This document shows, piece after piece, positions 1-12,927 of a stretch of DNA of 64,000 bases; the first letter of the stretch is position 1; every line of letters starts with the position of its first letter. The position numbers and the translations under genes were made by a program. The notes below the pieces were generated by a model, which worked only from the letters and a program-made list of their open reading frames with translations, was not told the origin of the DNA and did not search any database. The stretch comes from Mauremys mutica (lineage: Eukaryota; Chordata; Testudines; Geoemydidae): NCBI RefSeq assembly GCF_020497125.1, contig NC_059076.1:6563951-6627950 (forward strand), given 5' to 3'.

Positions 1-79
1 CTCCTAGTGTGGACGGTTGTGGCGTTAAATCGGTTTTACGCTCCTAAAACCGGTTTAAACGCCTAGTGTAGACCAGGCT
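1..79. mobile_element. DNA-transposon (MITE-like) end fragment
   Basis: The window opens inside a short element. It contains an internal inverted repeat (AAATCGGTTTTA against TAAAACCGGTTT) and ends in GTGTAGACCAGGC. The reverse complement of that end resembles the GGCCTTGTCTACAC start of the element at 62841, so the two may be related cut-and-paste transposons. The left end lies outside the window. The family name is unknown to me. Confidence 0.4.
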
Positions 80-95
80 ATAGTGGAGGGCAATT

Positions 96-3000
96 TTTTT
101 GTGCTGCTAACCCCAGTTTACTTATTGAAGCATTAACGTTCATCTTCAAGGGTGGACTTTTCAGAAGTACTTGGCACCCACAGCTGGGGTCATGTGTTCA
201 AGTGCTCAGCACCTGGTTAACTACCAAAATGAAATGGCCAGTTCTGCAAAAAGGCACAGCACCTAACAGCTCCCACTGAGAACAATGAAGAATCCTCCTC
301 TTCACTTGACTTTGAGAATAATACATGCCCAAGGTTTCTCACCTTTTGGACAAAACATCACATTTATCCTAGTGTAAGATCTGGGTTTTATATCCTGCCA
401 GTTCATTTACTTGCAACCAAGAGTGAAGCATTCACTTGTCTTAGTAGTGTCACCTGACTCCTTCAGACATATCATGTGTTTAATACTGATCAGCAAATAC
501 TGCTGCTATAAGGCTGAACATAGTAGATGGCTGAAGGATCATTTCCACTCGGACAGATGCCTCAGGCAAAATCAGGCTGATTTGTGCATATTTTAGCATA
601 TTAAACTACTTCATAAAATATGTATGTCATAATTTGTGAGGGGAGTTATTCAAAGCACTGCAAAAATATGCTCTAATGCTGGATTAGAAGGAAAATAGAC
701 TCCAATGGGAACGTATCTATGCATCTGCCAAAATAACTTTGTCATAGTCAAATGCAGAGGGCAGACAGCCATCAAAGAAGGAAAATGGTTGGAGCTGTAG
801 AAAGCGGTTTGACACAGAAGCATGTTGCAATAAAAAAGCTACTCAGATGAAGTAGCTAATGTATGAGCTTCACGTTGTCCATCAGGGTCATTCTAAAAAC
901 TGAAGTGAAGCGAGAGGATGCAAATTTCTTTACTTTGAAAGTCTGACCTAAAATCTCTCTTGGGCTTTCTCGGAGCCCACGGAGTGCATGCGGATTGCCA
1001 CTCAATGCATTTACTCCCCACCACCAGATCTCTGAGCTGGTGCTGGAGTTAAGGGCCAGGATCCAATCTCCTTTGGAATCTTGCACAGGCTGCTGGGCAG
1101 GTTCTAGGGTGCAGTCCCTGCCTCCTGCATGTGCCCTCTCTGGGGTGTGTAATAGCTAGAGTTAAAGTCTGTGGGCCAGGGCCTCATCTGGTGTAAATCT
1201 GTCTGGGTCCATTGAAGCCAGTGCAGGCATGCTGATTCACACCAACTGAGGAGCTAGCCTGATCTTGCCAATAGATTCTCAAGTCTGATTGTCAGTGCTC
1301 GGACTAAGGTGAACTTTCTATGTAATGATCTACACTATGCAGAATCAACCCACAGTGGCATAGACCCAGGCACTGGCCTGGCACTCTGCTAATTATAGCA
1401 CTTCTGTCAGGCTAGTAAATCATGTTAAAATAATTTCACTTTTCATTACAGTTTCCTCGTGCTTCTTTGAATCTAATTGTACAAAGCACTTAAAATCAAC
1501 CAAAAACCAGCCAACCAAGCAACTAAAAAACTTTGACCATCTCAGTTTCTATTCCATTTAACCTGCCAGCTTCTCTATCTGCCCACTTTCTATTTCTTGT
1601 TAGGGGGAGGGAGTCTATTTCTCCGACTTATTGCCCTTTGCTCTTGGGAGGCAGATAGTCCATATGGCTTCAATTGAGTCAAATAACCAGAAGTCGTAAA
1701 CGACTTGTTGGCTGACTTTAGCAAGGACATGATTTTGATCAATTGTGCCACTAGCAACAGGTAACTGCCCAGCCAGCACAAAAAATGAGGTTATAAAAGA
1801 CAAAGCAGCAGTTTTGCTACGAATGAAGAAGATAGATATCCAAATTCTGCCCTCAGTTAGGCCCTTAGGATCCTACTGAACTGAATGAGACTGCAATGGG
1901 GTAAATGAGAGCAGAATTTAACCTGTTGTGCAGTAAACAGAGCGCCTCAAAGGTTATGAGTTTTCTGTGTTGCATACAAGAAGTGAACCAATTGGGACAT
2001 CTAGGTTACTCCTTCCTCTCAGCTCCCCACAATGTCTGTAATCTTCTCTGTTTCTGGCTATTGGACTATAAGTTCTTTGGGGCAGTGACTGTTTTCATTT
2101 TGTGCCTTGCATATTGTTGGTGATTAGTTAATACATGATGAATAGTGATTACACTTGAAGCAAGGTAAGCATCTTTAAGTAAAAGCATCCATGTATTCCT
2201 ATACCAAAACCATCGTTCAAAAATGTTGTCCTCTGGGTGCTTCAGGAAGAAGAAAGTTGAAGGGAAAAGAACGGGAGCTTCTTCTCTGTCTCGTCTCTGG
2301 AGAACAGGGCAAAAGCCTCACTCTGTTTTTGCAGTTCCTGGTTCTGGCTGGGAGCACAAGTGCTGAAAAGCTGCAAGGAACCCTCATCTCACAACATTTC
2401 CAAGTCAATCTGCAGACCCAACGTGTTTGAATAAGCTATGCATAAGCATCCAGTCCTTCATCTAATCCTTCCAGCTGAAATGAACCTTGACACTTCTTGA
2501 GATTTGACCATGACTCATTTTACATCTTCCTAGTGCCTGGAACAGGGATACCAAGTGCTACAAAGTGTCAGACAGGAAATGGAAGACGATCTTCTTAAAA
2601 TGGGTTGTAGCATTAGCCTTTGAAATAGTCAGATACCAACTGTCTCTAAAGACAAATCACCAGCAGTGACAGAAAGGTTCAAGTTCTCGTACATATGTCA
2701 TTGTTGCTGACACTACTGGATGGGTCTGGCTGAAGAAGTTTCCCCACACTGACCAGCCAATGTACCTTGATTCTGATCTGCAGGGATCATTTCAAGAGGT
2801 ATAACAGCTCAGCTTCCATCCCGTTCCAGTCATTGGTGCCTCTGCTGAGAATGTTCACAAGATTGCCATATATCTGTGTCAGTTGTGGTAGTGGCATGTG
2901 TGATGTGGAGACCTGTTTACTAGAAAGCTACCTAGAGGTGAATTACTTTATGGGCATAATTCCATTCCACTTCAGTCCATGTGAGATTTTCCACCTTTTT

Positions 3001-3353
3001 CTAAGTACCAGGAGCCATTCAGTCTCCAGGTTTCATGGATTCTATGGAGCTGTATTTTTTAAAACCTTGCTGTTCCCAAGCACAAATCAATCCAAATACC
3101 AGACTTCCAGACAAGAATGCCAGGACCTCAGCACAGATGCTACATAAAATAGTTTTCAATTGTATTTACTATGAGCATCAATTTAGGCCTGCCACTCAAT
3201 TCATCATCATTATTATTATTATTGCTTTTTGAGGAAGTATATTAAGTGAGGAAATACCAGGAAGAGAAAATCATGATTTTTTTTTAACTTTTGGGGGACA
3301 TGAGATTTCAGGATTTAAAAACTCAGTTTAGCTGGTCAGGAATATAGTCAATG
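96..3353. other. Anonymous DNA with old repeat fragments, no gene seen
   Basis: No open frame here has recognisable protein similarity or exon-like structure; the longest (2767-3147) is 126 codons and resembles nothing I know. Weak repeat traces are: about 140-300, a worn copy of the palindromic family also seen at 14301; 1173-1260, a palindromic MITE-like copy; about 2060-2125, a possible MIR-type tail; and 3202-3225, an ATT microsatellite. Confidence 0.5.
1173..1260. repeat. Palindromic MITE-like repeat, family A
   Basis: The two halves are imperfect reverse complements. The left half has GGCCTCATCTGGTGTAAATC and the right half GATTCACACCAACTGAGGAGC, around a centre resembling CCATTGAAGCCAGTG. 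A second copy with the same design is at 16354-16442. The copy is diverged and no target duplication is visible, so it is old. Confidence 0.45.
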
Positions 3354-4404
3354 TGTAACGGTGTACCCCATAAGGTTTCATGGGAATATGCTTATGAATG
3401 TATATATGATATAACTGGAATATATTTTATGCAACATATGCCATGTAACATATCTATGTAAAGGTTATAATCTACTGAATACATTCCTCCTATTTGTATG
3501 AATGTATCATTTTTGTACTTGAAGTTAGGAATATTGGCTGTATACTCGCTTGATTTCTAAGTAGCCTTAGTAAAGCATTTGGTCAGCTTCTTGAGAAAGG
3601 AATATGCAAAATAAGTGCCAATCAAAACCCACTTAATCCAACAATGAACAAGATGCCGATCCACATTGGAGCTTTCCCAGGAATGACTCATAGACTCATA
3701 GACTTTAAGGTCAGAAGGGACCATTATGATCATAACAACCTATGTCTGAGTTATTGAAGTCCTCAGATTGTGGTTTGAAGACCTCAAGCTGCAGAGAATC
3801 CTCCAGCAAGTGACCCATGCTCCATGCTGCAGAGGAAGGCGAAAAACCTCCAGGGCCTCTGCCAATCTGCCCTGGAGGAAAATTCCTTCCCGACCCCAAA
3901 TATGGCGATCAGTTAAACCCTGAGCATGTGGGCAAGACTCACCAGCCATGGCCTGGCTGGTAAGAAACTCAGTCATGCATAGACATGTGACTTGCCCATG
4001 TGACTCCAAAACTCCATCTTGGAGCTGGACTTTGCATAGGAGAGAGGAGGGGTCTCCACCCACAAGAGAAAGTCTACTTAAACCCCTGGGAGACCCCTCC
4101 ATTTTGTCTTCAGCTGGCTAAAGAGAGAGCCTTTCTGCCCTACGGACACCTGAAAGAAACTGGAACAAAGGACAGTAACTATAGAGGATGTGAGTGGTTG
4201 TTGGACCCAGACTAGAAGGAGACTAGTCTGTAAAAGGAAGCTTACTCAAATTCCTCTAAGGGTGAGGTTTTTATCTGTACTTAGTGTCTGTGCCAACAAG
4301 ACAGGGTGCTGGAGTCCCAAGCTGGCAGGGAAAGCAGGGGCATAAGAAGTCTTGGCACGTCAGTTGGCAGCCCCAAAGGGGTTTCTGTGATCCAACCCGT
4401 CACA
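3354..4404 (+). mobile_element. Solo LTR of an endogenous retrovirus (TSD CAATG)
   Basis: The element starts TGTAACGG and ends CCGTCACA, giving near-perfect inverted ends TGT...ACA. It is flanked by perfect 5-bp duplications CAATG at 3349-3353 and 4405-4409. No gag, pol or env lies between the ends, so this is a solo LTR left by recombination between two LTRs. A CR1 fragment (3685-3975) sits inside and accounts for nearly 300 bp of the 1051-bp span. Orientation is tentative, based on an R/U5-like stretch (CCTCCATTTTGTCTTC at about 4095) in the right half. The virus class cannot be set from the LTR alone; a 5-bp duplication is usual for several retroviral groups and for Ty3/gypsy. Confidence 0.8.
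3685..3975 (-). mobile_element. CR1 LINE 3' end nested in the solo LTR
   Basis: Read on the minus strand this matches the 3' UTR and tail of the CR1 at 36249-38096. Shared landmarks are the GATCATAATGGTCCCTTCTG block, the ATATTTGGGGTCGGGAAGGA block and the tail repeat (tcatagac on the plus strand). It is 5'-truncated, as most CR1 copies are. It lies wholly inside the 3354-4404 LTR, so it inserted after the provirus. Confidence 0.85.
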
Positions 4405-4409
4405 CAATG

Positions 4410-7400
4410 AACCACTGAAATGAAAGCATCATACAGTGCTCACAAGATGGACTTAAAACTAAAGGGCCAGAATTTAAAAAATGTTCAGTACCCAAAATTT
4501 CAAGAGCTCAGCATCTCCCAATGGCAGCAGCCAGGTACTGGACACTTCATTTAAGTACCTAAATGGGTGCTATTACGTGATGAACTCTTTTGAAAATCTA
4601 AGTTCCCACACACAGATCCACCTCCAGCAAAGCAGTTAAGCACTTGTTTAACTTTAAATAAGTGAGTATTCTCTTTGACACCAATGAAACTATTCACATG
4701 CTTAAAGTTGAGCATGTGCTTAAGGGTTTTGCTGGACTTCAAATTTGTTTTCTGTTTTTCCCATATATACAGAAGTACCAAGCACCTTAAATTTGAAAAG
4801 AAACAAAAATGTCTCAGCATTTATGTTATTATTTAACACAGTGGCTAGGGAGAAGATGGCAACATTATTTTATATTGATTTGCTGGAAGAAAAGATATAT
4901 AATTTGAAGAAGTCCATGCCTGACCTGCCAAAATGAAGAATAAAGCATTGTGCTGACAAGTAAAGAAATGCTCGCTGTAAGAACTTGGGGTTTGACTCAG
5001 CAAAACGTTTAGCCATGTGCTTAAATTTAAAGACATAAATACAGTTAAACATTTGTTGAATCAGGGCCTCTGTTCAATTCATAGAGATATTAAAGAAGTG
5101 CAGCAGTGTCTGAACAGAAGAAACAAAGCCTTGTTTCTCAAAGTCTTGATGAACTTTCTTTCCAAGACCTACTTGCAGGGTTTGGACTGTTTTCTTGCAC
5201 TTGATGGATTTCAGCATCATTACACCTTTGGGATGTCTATAGAGCTCAGCTATATCACATTACCTGCAGTTAACAAGGCAATTATTCTTATTCAGCAACC
5301 AGCCTTTTAAAACTAACTCCTGTGCAGCTTTATTTCTAGAAGCAGCAGTCAGTCTTGTGCTTAACTGATGGATCCAAAAAAGTTGATATGGTCTGCTGAA
5401 GATCCCATAACACATTGGGTGCACGGCAATACCGTCGGTCTGCCTACGAGTAGTCTGATATGTTCCTGGGCTTGAGAGGAGGAATTTAGTGTAAGGAAAG
5501 CCCCCTTCTTGATCTGGAAGCAACTCCCATGATCACGTGATTTCACTAACTTCCTGGAAATACTGAAAAACAATTCCCTTTGTCTCAGAGTAATTCAACA
5601 TTGCAGTCATGGCACTGGAGATGATGATTGATGATGTGCATTCTGGGAGTGCCTAGGAGCTCTAGACATGGACCAAGAACCTATCGCATTGGGCGTTGTA
5701 CAGACACAGATTAGGTAGATATCTCTGCTCTACCTTACCCCCAATACACACAGACACTGAAAATGACGTAGGACAGCTTCAGTGAAACAACCACAAATTG
5801 GAGCTAGATTTGGTGACTTCAGCTCCACTGTCATATCTCTCTCTTTCCTATTATTATTTTTGGTCTACACTGTATACCACAGTCTACCTTTGAGCTGAGT
5901 ACTTAGCCTTCATGTCCTAGGTTCATTATTGATCAGTGGTATCTAAATGCAGCACCAAAGTTCAGCCAGCAGGATGTTTTCAGCCTGAAGTCACCCGGGG
6001 GGAAACCAAGCAGTTCTGTATCAGCTGAGAGCATCTCTTCTAGGCCAGATATTTAAGACCATCAGAACTGAGTTCTGCCCCAGCATTTAAACATTACTGT
6101 TGCTAATAAAGTACTACCTTGGTTACCCTGATGAATGTGGATAGGAGTCTTATCTGAAAAGAATGTGTTAGAACCGTGGTTGACATAGTCATGCTATAGC
6201 TACTTATGGCAGTAATTTATAGCACAGTTATTAAGGGGAAAACATTCGCTGTCCACACTGGTCAGGAAACCATTCTAAAACTACACTAGCAACCAGAAGG
6301 CCAAGTCCTGCCATCAGCTATGTACAATTTGAATCCATGAGGTAGCGCAGACATAGCGGAGGGCAGAACTTAGCACAGTCCTATTTGTACAGAGCTGCAG
6401 CTAGCATGGCTCTGACACCCATGTAGATATAGCTTACATGGCTCCACAATCTCCTTCTGCAGAATGTTGGTGCTCCCAACTCTTATCTCATCTTATCATA
6501 AGATTTCTTCTCTTTGGGTAGGTGGCATGAAATATTTTCTCTCCTGTTTTACATTTTCCCGTTTCATGCTCAAGTTAAATTGTTCTTGTTGTAACTGCAT
6601 GTGAATGAACACCATGAACACCAACAGCCCTTCATATATCGTTTTAAACTACTTACTGTTAAACTCTTTCTCTCATCTCTCTTGATCATACTTCTCTATT
6701 TCTTCTATTTGCCTTTACAAAAATTAAAACCCAAAAGGTATATAAAAATGAAGAGCTCTCCTAATGATCAGCTGTAGGGGAGCCCGCTATTCTCAAAGAG
6801 GTAGGGCTATACAAGGAGGTCTTTCAAGGTGCCTGGAATATAAAAGGAAGGTTAATATTTCTTGCTGTCAATAAAAAGGGGGTTCTGCTGTGCATTAAAT
6901 AATTTTTTTCACATGAAGAATGTGGAATCAGTCATCCGGAGGGCTTCCAAACAGAGGATAAAAAGCAGAAGGGAGAGATATACTGAAGGGTATATTTTCT
7001 GGGAGTTTGCCACCACAGAAAAGCTAGTAGATTATGTGGAAAGTGCAGCAATATCTTATTCGAGAGCTTTGAAGTTGACTTTCTTCAGAATTTAACACAA
7101 AACACCTTTTCTGTGTATCTATTGCTCCACGCTTGAAAATCCTTTCATGTTAAATCTTTTCCTCCCCATCATATTCCAGCTGATCTGAATACCTGAGCAG
7201 ATGGTTTTTCATTTTCCTTTGGGATTTGCTTGGCCACGTTGTTACCTACGTTAATTTCAAGTTCTATGGCAATGACACAATGTTTCTATTAGTATTTTGG
7301 GTTAGTGCCATTCATCGACTCTACAAATGAATGATGTGCTTTGGGAGATATGGTATTTTATAACTGTTCATGTCTGAAATATTAATATTTTGCTAACACA

Positions 7401-8470
7401 TGGGTCTGTCAAAGCCATAAACGTTAATGTTACCAGTATTGCATTAACATACATTTTTATAATCAGCTTGGCTGATTGAAATGCAGGAACAGAGTAATTC
7501 TTTTAATGATGCCACACTGTATCCTACTTTTGGTTAATATGCGAAGTCAGATCAGGGTTAAGAATCCCTTGTAGTATTCAAATTCCTCTCCATTGTGTAA
7601 GGGCTTCACTTTCCTGTTACAGGTGGTTGCTTTAACCACTCTTCTCTTCATGTGTTGCCATGGATGTGTTACATCCAATTAGGTGTGCGTTCTAAGTGGC
7701 TTCTCCCATCACCTCCATCCATCTGAGACTTTCTCCAAGCAACTGAAGAAGTCTGTGCCTTAGAAGATGCCTTTGATCTTGTCTGTGACTCAGTTTGGGC
7801 CATGCTGGTCTACCAATGCCTTGGCTATAGAAGGCATCCTCAGGGATGACATTGAGGAAGAGACCAGTTCAATGTCATGGGACCCGTGACCATCTCTCAG
7901 GTAAAGTCTGCATTTCTGGACTATAGCAGGAGAATGACAGCATGACTAAAGGCTGAAGGAAAAAAAATCTCCCGCGCCCTGAGTACCCTCGTGAACTTCA
8001 TCTTCATGCCTCAGGAGTGATCGGAGCCCAGAACCCAGTTGAGCCCTCTCCAGACATGTCTTCTGCAACCACCAGCCTCCACTTTGGATACCATGTAACC
8101 GACCCCCTAAGCTCATGGATAGAATGAAATCATCTGTGGAAGGCCGTGACTGGATCAGATACCTCCAACATAAACATAAACATAAACAGTTATCTCCAAC
8201 ATGCAACTTGAAGGGGAACTGATGAACAGCAGCCTTCTTTCAAAGTATCATGAGAAGAAACAAAGAGGCATATTGAGGATCCCACACGTGACTATCTTGA
8301 CAAGCCTAGCTTGGAAAAGACTTAGTTCAATTTCTTATTTCTATGAAGATAATGTCTAACAGAGAAGGAGAGGCCCCAGCCAGGGGAGCAGGATTTCATA
8401 GCATGTAGGGCCAGTGGAATGTGAAAAACACAATAAATCCCCATGCTGCATTGATCTCAAGCAGACAATG
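4410..8470. other. Anonymous DNA, no gene seen
   Basis: I see no convincing coding region. Palindromic family C copies occur at 4626-4738 and, partly, at about 4990-5070. A short CATAAA tandem run lies at about 8168-8188. The open frames (for example 5017-5310 and, on the minus strand, 7946-8206) show no family motifs and no splice-bounded structure that I can defend. Confidence 0.5.
4626..4738. repeat. Palindromic MITE-like repeat, family C
   Basis: Left half AGCAAAGCAGTTAAGCAC and right half GTGCTTAAGGGTTTTGCTGG are imperfect reverse complements around a centre like CACCAATGAAACTA. Related copies are at 29346-29470 and, as a half copy, at about 4990-5070. This is a non-coding, fold-back interspersed repeat. 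No target duplication can be read. Confidence 0.45.
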
Positions 8471-8905
8471 GGAAACCCACAATTTTTATTAAACTAATTT
8501 GAATAAGACATATTTGTTTCAAATGTTTTAAAGCTGGAGCTCATACTGGTTTGACATGATGACTGTATTCAGGAATAAAATTTGTCAAAAATGGGGTGTA
8601 CATTTTGTATAATAATTCACAAAAAAAATTCTGCTGTAAATTTTTATCAAAAATTTGAATTTAGAAATTCTATAACATGTTCTATAGGTAGTCAAAAAGT
8701 AAGGCAACATTTTTATGAACATTTTTGTGGAAGGCTTCAACAATTTTTTTCATCAACATTGGAATGAAAATTTCATTCAAATTGCAAATTTGAAAAAAAT
8801 TTCAACTAGCTTGATCTGAGCCTAGAATGTGTCATAAAAAGCTTGTATGACATTTTTGAAAATTCAAAATTTCAATGATAATTTTAAAAAATACCAAAAA
8901 TGTTC
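8471..8905. repeat. AT-rich fold-back-like repeat
   Basis: The stretch is dominated by short AAATTT, AAATTTC and GAAAATT words that pair with each other. It resembles the stretch at 31850-32245 in composition and word use. It may be a diverged interspersed repeat, or simple AT-rich sequence. There is no coding evidence. Confidence 0.3.
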
Positions 8906-11901
8906 ACCATTTTCTAATCAGCTGTATCCAGGTTTCAGGAAATTTATGATTATTCTTAAAGAAGTGGAAATAATGGCAAAATCAAAACCTCTAGCATGAT
9001 CATTCCTTATACCATTCTCATCTCAGTAGTATCTGAATACAGTATCTGAGCATAGCATCATACAACCATTCCGATTCCTAATTAATATTTGGCTGGAATA
9101 TGAATGTGTTAGCACTGGTTTAACTCATACAGAATAATCATCTATTAGGTTAAAGATCTCTGGTATTTTTCCGAGTTGAATGCGGAGCAATTATTATTTT
9201 TAATTGTTTATATGGCATGGTTCACACTGGTAATAAATTATGGCCCTGCAGTTTCAGGGTTGTAAAAAACTCTGACACAACAGACGTTTTTCTTCTTGGT
9301 TTCTTGCCTTCGTGCAAGGACGATGTTTTCTCTTTCCCCTGAGAAATACTGCCAAGCAATTTCTTGTTCGGAAGAAGAAAAACTACCTAACAAAAGAGAT
9401 GCATCTATTACAGAAGTAAACTTCTTTCACCTCACTGGTAGGTGACTGCCAATTTAAAACTGAAATAAATGTCACAGATCAGCCTATAAATCTGAAACAT
9501 ATTTCAGTAACCACCCTGAAAAGCAGGTTGTCCTTGTTTAGGATGCAGAAAAGGCATTCACTATGCAATTGCCTCAGCACAGTAGAGGTAGAGAGTTAAA
9601 TCCCCCTCCTAGAAGTGAAAGGAAAGCAAAAATGCACTGTGAAAGTTACACTCTGGTGAATTAACAATGAACTCATCCTCTCAGGTAACTTAACGTTGCC
9701 CTAATCATTTTAAATAGGAAGCACGCCTCTGGGCAGCATAGTGCAAAACTTTTACCAGAGAGGTCACTGGTGAAGGGAATATTGCATTGTGGGATTGCAG
9801 CTGGAGAACTGGTTATAGCAGCACAGGTACACATGCATCTACATTGATGTTATGCCAACAGAACTGTATCAGCAGGCGGCTTACGTTGTTCCCACAAGGA
9901 GAATAACTATGTCAGGAAGAGTGGATGGTTTTGCCAAAAGGATACAAAATTCAATATGTGAACACATCAGGCTGTGCTGCCAAAAGATGAATTTTGCAAG
10001 TAAAACTCTCTACTGCAGACCAGACCTACCCTAGCTAGATGTTCAGGTGCACTCAGTAAATGCTGGGTGCAGCTGAGAACAGGAGGGGACTACAAAGATG
10101 CTGGTTATGGCACCTTGCTCCTGGAGCTTGTACTAGGCTGCCCCGATGTGGTTGAAAGCAGCTTTGGGGCTGCTCTAAAGCACGTGCTCTGAATAGCCAC
10201 CACCACAGCCCCTTTGTCCCTGCCACAACCATGTACTGGGGGTGGGTGGCATAGAAGACAGCTCTACACCTTGTATGCTTTACATTTTACCAAGCTATAG
10301 GCCTCAGGCTCAGCACTGCTCCTTTGAGGAGCTGGAAGAAGAAGAGAAAAGACCAACTTTTCTGGAGAGGGGCTTGTGAAGCTGCCCTGCAGTGCTTCAA
10401 GGAAGCCAACCTCAGAGCAGACTGTTAAGAAGCAGGGCACACACACCAAATTGGTTGTGAGTTCTATATTTAGATTTCACCAACCAATTATCAAGTGTAA
10501 TCTCCTCAGGCACTATAACAGCCTAAACATGGAGTCACAGATAGTCCCCTTGGGTACTCTGATCTGTCTTGCCGTCCAGGTAAGCTTACCTTTGTGATAG
10601 ATACCCCTCCCCATAGACCACAGCAAAATTCAGGTTACTCCCAGTCCCAAAGGACCAGTCACTTACCCCAGGTCAATCGCATCCTAGATCTCACACCAAA
10701 GACAACACTTGTAGCCAATCCTAAAAGTTATTTACAAGGTTAAAGCAGGTAAACACGTACAAATGAGTTTGAAACTTACATTTCAAAAGGTAATAGAAGC
10801 TTCTATAATAAACAAGCTCTTATATCCCTTCGGATTAACCCAGGTTAACCACTTGCTTATGCCTAGAAAGCCTTGCCCTCGAGAGTCCAAGTCACCTAGA
10901 CATACCGTTTCTCCTCGTTAGGGGTTTTTATTCCCTTTCCCCTTGTCTGAGCTGCCAGTTCAGTTGATGGGAGGAATTCACTTGCGCGTCTTGTCTTCAT
11001 AGGCAGCGGGAGAGCAGTCAACAAAGTGTTTTGTCCTCTGATGTTCTACAATAGTTTGTCTGGTGTTGATGGGCCGTCTCTGTTGGGCAGGCGGTAACAC
11101 CGACTTTTAGAGACTGGTATTTTACACTAGTTAATGCTTCTCTCCTTCTCGGTGATTGACAGTTACCAAGGCTTACAATACAGGCACTAAAATATTACCT
11201 GATGACATCGGATAAAGATGCCATAAATGAGATTAACGCATGTGGCAATTTACAAACATTCAATACAATCTAAACACTAAGCACACTTTTATCATTCTAA
11301 GTCCTGTTTTAACACTACTAACACAGGGAAGCCAGACTGCATCCAGCGATGTGTTTGTCAGTGTTTAAGTGAGGCATGGAGGCCTTGGCATGAGCTGGCC
11401 TTGGTTTGCCAATGCCACAGGGCTTATGGGCACTTGTGTTCAGGAAACATGGCTGCTTCCGAGCTGTAAGGGTTGGGTGTGAGCTTCCCGCTCGGTTTCC
11501 TGTGGGACAGCTGCTAGCAGAGATGCTGTGATGACATCAGGGCTACGAGAATAAAGTGAAAATTCAGCTATTGTGATGTCACACTCACCTGGCAGTGCTC
11601 AGGGACTGCGTTGCCTGATGTAGGTGACAGGAGGAGAGAGAGGTGGTGAGGGGAGGTCTGTGCAGGGCCTCAAGGCCCCTGAAAGGCTGCTGGAGGAGAT
11701 GCTGAGCTGCTGGGACATGGTGATGGAGGGTCAGATCGGATGGGTGGGGGGTAGTTTTTAGCACACCTTGGGAAGGTATGTGATGTAGAGTGAGTGAATG
11801 TAAGAGGGCTTGAGCTGCACAGGGTGAGGCAGGGAGGAGAGAGAGCTAATCAGAAATGCTGCAGTGGAACATTTTTCCATTGGAGAATGACAATCCATTG
11901 A
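8906..11901. other. Anonymous DNA, possible old LTR-type repeat in part
   Basis: No gene is recognised. About 10590-11340 reads like an interspersed repeat (long, open of introns, with AATACA/AATAAA-like words), and I suspect ERV-derived sequence, but I can find neither paired ends nor a target duplication. About 9720-10035 ends in a CTGCAGACCAGACCTACCCTAG stretch that could be another DNA-transposon end. Both are guesses. Confidence 0.3.
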
Positions 11902-12174
11902 CAGGGGCGGCTCTAGCAATTTCGCCGCCCCAAGCACGGCTGCACACCGCGGGGGGCGCTCTGGCGGTCGCCGGTCCCGCGGCTCCGGTGGACCTCCTGC
12001 AGATGTGCCTGCGGAGGATCCGCTGGTCCCACGGCTCTGGTGGAGAATCCGCAGGCACGCCTGCGGGAGGTCCACCGGAGCCGCCTGCCGTCCTCCCGAC
12101 GACCGGCAGAGCGCCCCCCGCGGCATGCCGCCCCAAGCACGTGCTTGGCGTGCTGGGGCCTGGAGCTGGCCCTG
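11902..12174. mobile_element. GC-rich hAT-like MITE, copy 1 (TSD TCCATTGA)
   Basis: This GC-rich island stands out in AT-rich flanks. Its ends are inverted: CAGGGGCGGCTC at the left and GAGCTGGCCCTG at the right. Perfect 8-bp duplications TCCATTGA flank it at 11894-11901 and 12175-12182; 8 bp is the hAT hallmark. The interior is itself palindromic (GCCGCCCCAAGCACG near both ends, CCTGCGGAGG/CCTGCGGGAGG inside), so it can fold into a long hairpin. Overlapping open frames on both strands here are by-products of GC richness. A related copy is at 62279-62698. Confidence 0.85.
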
Positions 12175-12182
12175 TCCATTGA

Positions 12183-12927
12183 AATCAAAATGTGTCATGG
12201 AGATGCTTTGATTTCAACAAAGGTGCAGCAGGAGCCATGCAGATTTCCACCAGAAGTTTGCCTGGTTTCCTGCCAGCTTGCTTGCCCTGCTCCTTGGCAG
12301 CCTGCCTGGCTCCCAGCCTCTCACCTGGATGCTTGTGGGATCCCAGCTCCCCTGCTAGACTAGCCTGGCCCTGTGGGGCTATTCCCTTTTTCAGAGACTT
12401 TCAAACCTTTTGGGTTTCAGTCAAAATTGGAAAGAAACCAATTTTCTTAATATCAAAATTCAATTACCTGTCTCCACACAGCTCTAGCTAGGAGCAGCTC
12501 ACGGCAGATCTGAGGTTGGTTTCGGATTATATATCTTCATGGATGAATTTTGTATGCTTGACAAGTTTTTCTGGCATTCTCTGAACTAACTAACTGGGCT
12601 GGACTGCAATGATTACAAACCAGTCTATGCTTTTTGTGAAACAGGAGCACAAGAGCTTTCCTCATTTCAGTCAATATTCGCAGCTTGCTGCAGTGATTCC
12701 ACAAAGGCTTTAAAGAAAGTTGACGAGAAGAAATATTTGCTGTTGTTCTGGAGAATCCTATAGTATCTAGGGCCAAATGAGTTGGAAAGTTAGTCACATT
12801 GGGTTATTTGCCTGCTACAGATTTTGTTTTTACTGCTACTGTTTTCCTGTAAGTTAGTAATTGTGACATAGAGCAGTTTTCCTGTAATTCTTTGGGAGAT
12901 CTTACTGTATTAAGTTTATGTATCATT
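12183..12927. other. Anonymous DNA, no gene seen
   Basis: I find neither coding similarity nor a recognisable repeat between the GC-rich MITE and the LTR-like repeat that follows. Confidence 0.5.

Noticed and set aside
2767..3147. 126-codon plus-strand open frame
   Set aside because: No recognisable motif, ordinary AT-rich background, and an overlapping second frame; consistent with chance.
7946..8206. Possible exon on the minus strand
   Set aside because: No family motif, and the frame starts in a CATAAA tandem repeat; no evidence of splicing or conservation can be seen.
10590..11340. Named ERV LTR
   Set aside because: Looks like repeat sequence but I could not find paired ends, a target duplication or a second copy in this window, so it is only mentioned as a possibility.
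11758..12198. 146-codon minus-strand and several plus-strand open frames
   Set aside because: They lie on the GC-rich palindromic MITE at 11902-12174; low stop density explains them.
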